From contig NC_088316.1 of assembly GCF_910592395.1 (NCBI RefSeq), positions 7,190,001 to 7,254,000 on the forward strand: a stretch of 64,000 bases of DNA, written 5' to 3'. A model generated the notes under the pieces. That model ran no database searches, was not told where the DNA came from, and was given only the letters and a program-made list of their open reading frames with translations. A program made the translations under genes and the position numbers. The stretch comes from Lineus longissimus. Its lineage: Eukaryota > Nemertea > Pilidiophora > Heteronemertea > Lineidae. This document shows, piece after piece, positions 11,701-19,770 of this stretch; the first letter of the stretch is position 1, and each line of letters opens with the position of its first letter.

Positions 11701-14700
11701 GAGGAAATGTTGACTATAAATGCTATAATTCCCAGTAGAAGGTTCAATACACCGAAACGTCGGACAGATTATATTACATTGTGGTGCTTGTTTATTTATT
11801 TCAACATATAAATGCTATAATTGCCAATGCCTATGAGATTACTTTTTTTCGGACTTAACTTTAAATTTTATGTCAGTGTTCAGGCTAGCTGATCATGACC
11901 ATTAGTGGAGTTGTGGACATTCGGATGATTCATTCGGACTACATTCTCTGATCCAGAGGAATGATAATTTTGAGGGTTGAGGGTGGGGTGGAGGACGACT
12001 GCGGTCGTCGGGAAGGATGGTATGAAGAGGCGCTGTGGTATCTCCACTGAAGCCGAGACTACCACAGTCTCTCTTCAGTGGAGATAACTAAGCACGTATT
12101 CATCTAGGGTTATACTGCTTTAGATCTATAGAAGCAACAATGAGTGAATAAAGGAACACGATCGCCTAGCTTACCCGCTATTTGCGATTCACGATTTAAG
12201 GGGAGCTTTGCGAACATTGTTGGGGAAAGAGGGTCTGTGCCCGCAAGGCGAGAACCACGTACTCTTCTGGCATTAACGAATCGAAACAAAACGATGCAAT
12301 GCGATATTTGGCAGATTTGCCAGCAAAACGTAAATGGGCCAGTAGACAAAAAGTAGAAGTCATAAGTGACCCGATTTCGGCTCAGATGTTTCTGGGTAGT
12401 TTTAAATGCTCGCTGTGAGTGTGACTACGCATAATGCAACGCAGTGTGGCTCTAATCTACTGACTCTTTAAAACTAAAGACTATAAATAAATAAAGGTCA
12501 GACACTGACCTGTTCAACTCCTTCGGCTCCCTGTTGGCTAATGCAAATGGCATGGCTGATGTCATGATTGAGCTGGATTAGAAACAGCCTCCCTGAAAGT
12601 GAAGAGCCCACTAGAATAGAATATTCACACCAGGCAAACTGCATGAATCAAAACCCTTGCACCACAAGAAGTGTTTGATAATGTCATCAATCAGGATTTT
12701 AGGGGTGGAATGTTGAAATCGAAATGAGTCTGGCACGATTCAAAAACCTTGCACCACAACAAGTGTTTGATAAAAGTATGATACCATTTTTACAGAAGTT
12801 GATATTGATACCATTTATAACGATAAATTGATCTTTCAAACTTGGACAACCATATTTTTCATCTTCTATTCAGGTGAAGAAGCACAAATATTCAAAAAAT
12901 TTATGTCAAATTTGGGGTCAACCCCGTCTTAAAATGCCGAATTGAAATTAATCACCGTCTTACTTCACCTATATGCTAAGGTCATTATAAATCTATGCCA
13001 TGCGGCTTCATGGGTTGTTTGCAGGATTGATAGAGATAACAAGCAATTTCCAAACTGTGCCAAATCACGCAAAATTGCCACCTAAAATTATGTTGATTAG
13101 CAAAAAATGACGTCAGAGTGGTCAGAGAATTCACCTGAAAGCAGCCCGTGGCCGGCTGACTGTGTTGTATAATACAACTATTATGACAACGTTCTATTAT
13201 AAGCACTTTTGCCAAACTGTTTTAAAAGCTGAATTGATTATCTGAATATTAATAATGCACTGTTGTCAGCACTCGGATCATGCTCGTCACATCAGCTTCT
13301 CAAGAAGACCAGTTTCTTATGCTACACTTCTCTATGCCAAAATGCATTTTTGGGATGCATCAAAAATCCCAGCTAGAGCTCTATAGGGGGCAGTTGCCCT
13401 GAATATCCCGATTATTTTTCATTAGGGCCTTTATTTGGGGGTACCATGCCAAAACTATTACTTGTACTTACAGGAATCAATATCGTCAATGGTTTTTCCT
13501 GGCTCCTGAAATTAAAATGAGTCCAATAAACTAGTGCTCACAAGTTCAAGCGTTTTGAGGATAAAATATCTTCAAGCTGGGAAGCTGGGTGAGTGTCAAC
13601 CAAACTATCTACTGTGCACAATCCATAAGTTTAGAAGTATTATGAGTATGAGTATTTCGGTTAAATAAACAAAAAAACCAAAAGAATCAATCTCCCAACT
13701 GAACACACATTCAATTTGACAATGTTGTCATCTACAGGTGCACAGGTGTCATCTTACTTGTAAATTTACCAGATTCCCGGCCTAGGAACGACACAAGGGG
13801 AAGGGAGCCACCAAGCGTCTTAGGGGGGTAAACTAGACAAAATTGATTTACAGAAAATGTGAAAATCTGCGGGAATATAACCACCCATACTAATCATCTT
13901 TGGATCCACAACATACCTTTCTCCACTCCAAATCCTTCTCGCCGTAATCATACGCAACTTCATCCCCTTTCTGTATTTCTTTTGTGGAATACAGGCAGAG
14001 ATGAGGCTGACCATTTGTTACCATCTTCTGCACTTTGGCATTCCTCTCCCTCCCTTTGGCATCATTCACTAGTCTCGCCAGGCACACTTCTGAAGTGGCA
14101 TCAATGCTGAGAAAATCGACATAAATCATTTGTAATCATGGTGGAAGATGATGATTTTTGGTACGGCAGATTGTACTTAACCCCATGAGCTTGCTAACGA
14201 ACTCGCCAATCGGCAAGCACAAAATCGCCATAATTTTTTCCAAACTCACTGTTTGGCAAACGCAAATTTTCTAGTCATCTATAGTCTGAAGTCACACATT
14301 TCCTTGTACATGTTCCATGTGTAAACAGCTCAGGCTGCACCTGTAGTGTTTATTGCACAGTTTACTGGATTCAAAATGACGGAAAGACCCATATACGCTA
14401 GTCACTACTAGTGTCGATAGCTTGGCTAATCAGCGCTAGTGTCAGTGTGATTCCAACCTTTAAGCTATCCAAAAGGCAATCATGTCATATGTATTAAAAA
14501 ACTGCCTTACCAGCATTCTTTTCCACGGTGGGAAAAAAAATATAGATAGTTGCCCAGTTGCCTTTTTTTGTACTGGAGCCCTCTACGGTCACCCTCATCA
14601 CTTGTAATGAGTTCGCCAGAGTACCGCAGCAGAAATGTTCCTGATTTTATATCGTGTGTGGCAGTTATACCTCTACCTGAAAATGTACAATTTTGAAGAA

Positions 14701-17700
14701 ATAGGCCTAATTGTAGTTAGACACTTTCTGTTGCCTGTTGTATGGTTGTAAACATATCCCAAATTTCTTCATGGGGCATTAGGGTAAAGACTGACTTTAG
14801 ACTTAAAACTTTCAGAAATAAGTTTGGTTTGTGCACTTGGATTAAAGATGTTCTTTGCCCAGAATCACAACCTGTATGACCTGAAATGAATGATGCAAAG
14901 GAATTTGAAAATGTGCTTCTTCCTATCCATGCACTTGATTGGGGACAACGTTTACATGACGTAGTGTTGGCCGTCGTCGTGTCACCATGCATTTTACATT
15001 ACCGTGACGCGACATCTTCGAAATGTTTTCCCCAATCAAGTGCATGGATCTATAATCCTACCTTTTCTCGGACCAAAAAAATTCATTTGGAGACTACTAC
15101 AACAATCCAGCATTTCCTTCTTTTCAAAATCAGCACCATTTTCACCTCGCCTTCCCCTCGTCTGTATTAAGAAAAGAAAGTTCAGAATAAGTATTTATTG
15201 ATAATCGAAGTATGGGATTAACACACTGAATCATAGGGCAGGTTGAAATTAGAGGTGGACGGAAAACAGAGCATAGGTGAAGCTCCCGATGTGCACCGCC
15301 CAACCGGGGTCTGGTGGCCCTCCCCAGACATGCCAGAAATATTTGAATTTGAGAAGGCTCTATATGCGATTTCCAAGCATCTGAGAGTGAGACCCAATTT
15401 CTATGTTGTTTTATCTGGAAAAAGGCAAATACGGCAGCCTGCTGCGTTGTTAAAGTGAAAGCGGTGCGTGCCACCGTAATGCTGGGACTGGGAGACCAAA
15501 TACTTCATCGATGATACGCAGCGTATCGGGTAAATAGCCCGTAGATAATTTATGCGGAGTGATCGTTGCGCCACCAAACGATTTCCAGCCGCGGTCAACG
15601 TACTGTAGCCATGGTAGCACGACAGGCAAGATATAGGCAATGAATAAAATGATATGACAGTAGCTCGTGTTTACTATACGTTCTACAAATTATATGGTCA
15701 TCATTACCATTACATGTATTTATAAGAGGTTCATTCATCTGATCATTATGCGCGAAAAACTGACTCCACTGCACTGCGCATGAATTTGATCGATGGTGGC
15801 TCTCAGTTTTACCGTTACAAATCTGTGAAAATCACGGGACCCAACTTTTCGGATGGCTCAAAAACACAATACGCTTGTTCTTTTTTGTTTTTTTACAATT
15901 TTTGAAACTTGGCTAAAACAAAAGTATATTAAGTGGACAGATTTTCCTGTATTCTGCCAAGTGGTGTAGTGGACAGGGTCCACTGCCGACCACCACTGGC
16001 ACCGGCAGAACCCTGAATCAGTCTCTAATTCCTAAGGCAGTGCCACAATGTAACTCTCCCCCTCTCAAGCTACGTGAACAGGTGTAGTGATGTCACAACA
16101 TAATAAATTGTTATTTGTAAATTGGTTATTATTAAATTAACATAACATGTTTCTGAATTTCCTTGCATTGGCTATTAATCTATTCTATCTGTCATGTCAG
16201 TCAAAAGTTGCCATCCACTTTATCTTACCATCGAGATATTACTCGGACGTTTACAGTGTTCTCCAACTCCTATTAGTATTAGCAGGGTACCTGCCGCCAC
16301 CCTGACCCCAGGGGCCGCCATCCCAAGGAGGGGGCTTTTTGGGGCCACCACCCCCAAAATTTTTTAATTTTTTTTTTACTAATTTTTGGTAATTGAGGTG
16401 GCCGCACAAAATTTAGTTCCAAACACAACTAATGAAGGATGTTGGCCTTGTCCTGAATCATTTATACTACAATCAAGATGTACAGACCGGGGGAGCTGGC
16501 TGTACGTACCCATAAGTCTTTGCGGTAGTCTCGCGCGTACCGGATATAACCCATCAAGCTTTTCTCCTTCAGAGAAATACTGCGTTGCGCTCAAGTGCCT
16601 TATAAGGCTGTGAACAAAATTAACGTTCGACCAATGAGAAAGCCACATTACCCTGCATACGAGGTTGGACGCGTGATCACTAAATGACAAGTAAAAATAG
16701 AATCAGACCACATGTTTCTATATGTCAGAATGCTGCCGTTTGCGCTGTAGTACACGTGTGTTGTCCAAATTTTCGATTTCAAGCAAGTTTAAGGCCAACC
16801 TCGTGTCCACCAGACTAATGCATAATTGGCAGTTGAGCGCAACGCAGTATTTCTCTGAAGGAGAAAAGCTTGATAGGTTATATCCGGTACGCGCGAGACT
16901 ACCGCAAAGACTTATGGGTACGTACAGCCAGCTCCCCCGGTCTGTACATCTTGATTGTCGTATTCTTACCATTTCGAGTACATGCCACAGCAATAACTTA
17001 TTGTTGATGCAACAGTAATAGGATTGACATCCCAGTGTCAATGAGCCAATCAACAGCCAGAAGAAAGTCATCAGTATCAAAAAAACAAATGCAGTTTAAT
17101 CCGTGGTATTCCAAATCGGTGAAGTCATACTCTATCTGAGAAACATTGGTAGCTTGCAATGAACTCTTCTGGTTCAAGAAATAAAATCAGCATGGTTCAA
17201 ACTTCTACACTGGTCGTTCGGGCGTGGCCATAGCTGAACACTACATCATATGACCTAGTATGCTAAATCACATGCATGCTCCGCGCATATGACCATGCAT
17301 CACTCGCGGGAGAATGAGGTGTGGGCAAAGGGCTTGGATACGGGAGAGGCCTACATATAAAAGTGGGCCGTCCGAAATTATGGGGTTAGCCGAAAGTTTG
17401 GCGTCTGTAGGCGGTATTCATAGATCTGTAGTGAGTTGACCCTACTGACTGAGCATTGAGACAGCAGCCGGCCTCGCCCTCGCCCGGCCTCGGCCATGTC
17501 GGCTCGTGTTTTTGACACATTATTGAAAAAGGTGCATTAGATCTAGGCTTAGGCCCTACTTTTCGATTAAAAAACATTATGAACATACCGCAGAGGATTT
17601 GATTGTTATCATCGTCAGGCCTGTGGCACATATTAAACAGATGGCTATATAAACAATCAGGAGCATAACCAAAACTTACCTTCATGCTGCTTCGTACTTC

Positions 17701-17754
17701 CATATTGGATGCATGCATCGTGTTTGAGTGGGAGAGTCGCGGGGATCGTCTCAT
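3195..17754 (-). CDS. Multi-exon SET methyltransferase / Crypton-like recombinase fusion gene
   Basis: Coding exons on the minus strand, 5' to 3': 17680-17754, 15062-15161, 14511-14676, 13917-14106, 13472-13505, 12510-12592, 11515-11628, 10974-11076, five copies of a 90-bp exon (9962-10051, 9442-9531, 8922-9011, 8402-8491, 7883-7972) and 3195-5797. Every junction has GT donor and AG acceptor, and the phases agree throughout (0,1,2,0,1,0,0,1, then 1-1 five times, then 1). The total is 3918 nt including the stop, about 1305 residues. Domains: basic N-terminus, SET, helical linker, five acidic modules, two zinc fingers, YR domain, SANT. The ATG at 17754 has an in-frame stop seven codons upstream. 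Family knowledge: SET proteins of this type methylate lysines in chromatin, and YR domains cut and join DNA through a tyrosine. A nuclear chromatin role is inference. The exon model is manual and needs cDNA. Confidence 0.75.
5798..7661. other. Last intron part, no gene seen
   Basis: Intronic to the SET/recombinase gene (minus strand) between the exon array and the terminal exon. It contains a short GTGGGGCAT...ATGCCCC palindromic repeat near 6143-6195. No other coding signal is supported. Confidence 0.55.
7662..10240 (-). repeat. 520-bp tandem repeat carrying one exon per unit
   Basis: About five units with starts spaced 519-520 bp apart, highly similar by eye. Each unit has the 90-bp exon plus intron containing an AGGACACCTC/GAGGTGTCCT inverted pair and two GTGGGGCAT motifs. 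Shared variants (AAATCAATG in units 2 and 4; AACTAACTCA and an ACTGAAA acceptor variant in units 3 and 5) indicate that a two-unit block was duplicated after the first amplification. Confidence 0.9.
7883..10051 (-). CDS. Five tandem copies of a 90-bp acidic exon
   Basis: Exons at 9962-10051, 9442-9531, 8922-9011, 8402-8491 and 7883-7972. Each is exactly 90 bp, phase 1-1, with acceptor ATATTTTCAG and donor ATG|GTGAGT, so any number of copies keeps frame. Each adds a 30-residue acidic module containing EKQPLEASAGISADD and GPDEELEDTHG. Copies differ at a few positions: the first residue is Asp or Val, and DMDID alternates with DLDIN. Copies 2 and 4 are most alike, as are copies 3 and 5. The module has no recognised fold and may be a flexible acidic tract. 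Alternative splicing could vary copy number in the protein. Confidence 0.75.
10330..10765 (-). repeat. Dispersed repeat, minus-oriented copy
   Basis: The reverse complement aligns by eye with 24180-24440: a GGTCACTGAGGTCAAA segment, a CTTCTAGCAAGGGTACATCA segment and a GGTTGGCCACCAGGG segment occur in the same order. It lies in the intron between exon 8 and the exon array of the SET/recombinase gene. It is non-coding. Confidence 0.7.
10974..11076 (-). CDS. Exon 8, helical linker part 3
   Basis: A 103-bp exon, phase 0 to 1, acceptor TTCTTTTACAG and donor AAG|GTATAT. It encodes CTKSHDEETRKSAEILLVKF followed by a basic run. The segment resembles the last helix of TFIIS-N-type domains. It leads in phase directly into the acidic exon array. 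Confidence 0.6.
11515..11628 (-). CDS. Exon 7, helical linker part 2
   Basis: A 114-bp exon, phase 0 to 0, acceptor TACTTGCAG and donor GAG|GTGAGT. It encodes 38 residues including SMIIQQIEATPEFLIGLENV, a leucine/isoleucine-rich helical pattern. The spacing recalls helices of TFIIS-N or LEDGF integrase-binding-type bundles. That resemblance is by eye only. Confidence 0.6.
12039..12086. repeat. Hairpin in intron
   Basis: TATCTCCACTGAAG pairs with CTTCAGTGGAGATA; an inner GAGACT/AGTCTC stem closes a five-base loop. This gives about 20-bp arms inside the intron between exons 6 and 7 of the SET/recombinase gene. Confidence 0.7.
12510..12592 (-). CDS. Exon 6, helical linker part 1
   Basis: An 83-bp exon, phase 1 to 0, acceptor ACTTTCAG and donor CAG|GTCAGT. 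Open in only one frame, which is the frame the phases demand: RLFLIQLNHDISHAICISQQ and onward. It is amphipathic and predicted helical. With exons 7 and 8 it forms a roughly 95-residue all-helical region. Confidence 0.6.
13472..13505 (-). CDS. Exon 5, 34-bp linker micro-exon
   Basis: Very short exon (phase 0 to 1) after the acceptor TTTAATTTCAG with a perfect CCT|GTAAGT donor. It encodes EPGKTIDDIDS, an acidic linker between the SET domain and the helical exons. Both phases match its neighbours, which supports it despite its size. Confidence 0.6.
13917..14106 (-). CDS. Exon 4, SET domain catalytic half
   Basis: A 190-bp exon, phase 2 to 0, between a TTTTCTCAG acceptor and an AAAG|GTATGT donor. 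It reads IDATSEVCLARLVNDAKG, then PHLCLYSTKEI and GDEVAYDYGEKDLEWRK. The Y-D-Y-G motif carries the SET catalytic tyrosine. The usual Asn-His-Ser of the pseudoknot is Asn-Asp-Ala, so the Asn is kept and the His is lost. The closest known group by pattern is KMT5A/PR-Set7, which also ends without post-SET cysteines. Substrate is unknown. Confidence 0.85.
14511..14676 (-). CDS. Exon 3, SET domain N-terminal half
   Basis: A 166-bp exon, phase 1 to 2. The open frame shows the SET core: RGITATHDIKSGTFLLRYSG, then GELITSDEGDRR and YLYFFSHRGKECC. These match the SET strand order that begins with the G-x-G cofactor-binding turn. The acceptor is ACATTTTCAG and the donor is CTG|GTAAGG. The split codon completes in exon 4 as a Cys leading into IDAT, a SET signature position. 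Confidence 0.8.
14925..15049. repeat. Inverted repeat, 18-20-bp arms
   Basis: CCATGCACTTGATTGGGG at 14927-14944 is exactly reversed at 15030-15047, with an 85-base spacer. It sits in intron 2 of the SET/recombinase gene and may be a MITE remnant. Confidence 0.65.
15062..15161 (-). CDS. Exon 2, entry to SET domain
   Basis: A 100-bp exon, phase 0 to 1, after the acceptor TTAATACAG and before the donor G|GTAGG. It codes 33 residues ending FFGPRKG. The next exon continues with RGITATHDI, giving the Gly-Lys-Gly/Arg-Gly-Ile start typical of SET domains. That cross-intron continuity is the main reason to accept it. Confidence 0.65.
16467..16960 (+). mobile_element. 494-bp MITE, copy 1, TA target duplication
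   Basis: Long terminal inverted repeats (roughly 120-130 bp) begin CTACAATCAAGATGTACAG and end with the complement ending GATTGTCG. TA flanks both ends. A second copy in reverse orientation lies at 33497-33988. It encodes nothing. The TA duplication fits a Tc1/mariner- or ISL2EU-mobilised MITE. It is inside intron 1 of the SET/recombinase gene. Confidence 0.85.
17680..17754 (-). CDS. Exon 1 of SET/recombinase gene
   Basis: Encodes 25 residues starting MRRSPRLSHS and ends at an AAG|GTAAGT donor, phase 0. It is basic and serine-rich and could serve as a nuclear-targeting N-terminus (inference). The upstream in-frame stop makes this the first usable ATG. Intron 1 (15162-17679) is the longest of the 5' introns and contains a 494-bp MITE. 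Confidence 0.6.
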
Positions 17755-17779
17755 TATCTTGCCAGGTAAAAGCTAAATG

Positions 17780-18059
17780 GAGGGGGCCGTCTCAAACAGT
17801 CGAGCGTGTTTTGATGCAAAAAACGAAGTGACTTCATCTGGTTATGGAGCTAGCTCATTGTAGCTCCACAGTAGGTCCATTGTCTATTATAGAGGGAATT
17901 CGCGATTTGGGAAGTCAGCTATATACTTCCATGGGCTATGGGCAATGGGGTATTTTTACTGGGTCTATAAATCTATACTTATGGGCTTAATAGTAGGCTA
18001 TACAAAGTCTATAATTCGGGAAGGAAGAAGTGAAGTTGTTTTTGTTTATTGCTGACTGA
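17780..18059. other. Upstream region of SET/recombinase gene
   Basis: Sequence 5' of exon 1 on the minus strand. Any promoter and 5' UTR of that gene should lie here. No TATA box or other core element is convincing. Confidence 0.3.
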
Positions 18060-19770
18060 CTTCACCAACCAACATTGTGGAGGCATGTGATGGTCATAAC
18101 CACCATTGTCGGCGAGAAGGAGACGACATAGGGACTGCCAATATGGCCTGATCGTATCAGACAAAGTCACAACCACCATTGTGGGTGATAGGAGGAGACA
18201 ATACAGGGACGGTCAAGACCTTATCGTATCAGGTATAGTCACAACCAACATTGTGGGTGAGGAGGAGACGACACAGGGACTGTCAATAGGACCTAGGCAT
18301 AGTCACAACCAACATTGTCGGTGAGGAGGAGACGACACAGGGACTGTCAATAGGACCTAGGCATAGTCACAACCAACATTGTCGGCGAGAAGGAGACGAC
18401 ACAGGGACTGTCAATAGGACCTAGGCATAGTCACAACCAACATTGTCGGTGAGGAGGAGACGACACAGGGACTGTCAATAGGACCTAGGCATAGCCACAA
18501 CCAACATTGTCGGTGAGGAGGAGACGACACAGGGACTGTCAATAGGACCTAGGCATAGTCACAACCAACATTGTCGGTGAGGAGGAGACGACACAGGGAC
18601 TGTCAATAGGACCTAGGCATAGCCACAACCAACATTGTCGGTGAGGAGGAGACGACATAGGGACTGCCAATATGGCCTGATCGTATCAGACAAAGTCACA
18701 ACCACCATTGTGGGTGATCAGGAGGAGACAATACAGGGACGGTCAAGACCTGATCGTATCAGGTATAGTCACAACCAACATTGTGGAGGCATGGGATGGT
18801 CATAACCACCATTGTCGGTGAGAAGGAGACGACATAGGGACTGTCAATAGGACCTAGGCATATAGTCACAACCACCATTGTCAGTGAGGAGGAGACGACA
18901 CAGGGACTGTAAATATGACCTGATCGTATCAGGTATAGTCACAACCAACATTGTGGAGGCATGGGATGGTCATAACCACCATTGTCGGTGAGAAGGAGAC
19001 GACACAGGGACTGTCAACAGGACCTAGGCATAGTCACAACCAACATTGTCGGTGAGAAGGAGACGACGTAGGGACTGCCAATATGGCTTGATCGTATCAG
19101 ACAAAGTCACAACCACCATTGTGGGTGATAGGAGGAGACAATACAGGGACGGTCAAGACCTGATCGTATCAGGTATAGTCACAACCAACATTGTAGAGGC
19201 ATGGGATGGTCATAATCACCATTGTCGGTGAGAAGGAGACGACATAGGGACTGTCAATAGGACCTAGGCATATAGTCACAACCAACATTGTCGGTGAGAA
19301 GGAGACGACACAGGGACTGTCAACAGTACCTAGGCATAGTCACAACCAACATTGTTGGTGAGGAGAAGACGACACAGGGACTGTCAATATGACCTGATCG
19401 TAGTCACAACCACCATTGTGGAATCATGGGATGGTCATAACCACTAGTGTCGGTGAGAAGGAGACGACACAGGGACTGTCAATAGGACCTAGACATAGTC
19501 ACAACCAACATTGTCGGTGAGAAGGAGACGACACAGGGACTGTCAATAGGACCTAGACATAGTCACAACCAACATTGTCGGCGAGAAGGAGACGACATAG
19601 GGACTGCCAATATGGCCTGATCGTATCAGACAAAGTCACAACCACCATTGTGGGTGATCAGGAGGAGACAATACAGGGACGGTCAAGACCTGGTCGTATC
19701 AGGTATAGTCACAACCAACATTGTGGGTGAGGAGGAGACGACACAGGGCCTAGTCACAACCAACATCGCT
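18060..19770 (+). repeat. Minisatellite array, about 63-bp unit
   Basis: Some 27 irregular copies of a unit built on CACAACCAACATTGTCGGTG, GAGGAGACGACACAGGGACT and CAATAGGACCTAGGCATAG. Variant subtypes (TGATCGTATCAGACAAAG, GGAGGCATGGGATGGTCATA) recur in blocks of several units, showing higher-order duplication. The open frames through it are a by-product of the repeat. Confidence 0.9.

Noticed and set aside
11740-11770. CACCGAAACGTCGGAC as a regulatory site
   Set aside because: A single occurrence with no context; probably part of a dispersed repeat.
12110-12356. Open frames on both strands in the intron between exons 6 and 7
   Set aside because: No recognised domain and wrong phase for inclusion in the SET gene.
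14717-14992. Minus-strand frame with GHTGCDSG, vaguely like a TE protein block
   Set aside because: Too weak; it overlaps an inverted repeat and lies in an intron.
16980-17135. Exon-like minus-strand stretch after a TTTCTCAG acceptor, reading IEYDFTDLEYHGLNC
   Set aside because: It ends in a stop before the nearby GTAAGA donor. Exon 1 joins exon 2 in phase without it.
18106-19231. Short open frames in the 18-20 kb array, and the possibility of a CRISPR-like array
   Set aside because: Tandem units abut without unique spacers, in animal DNA; this is a minisatellite and the frames are by-products.
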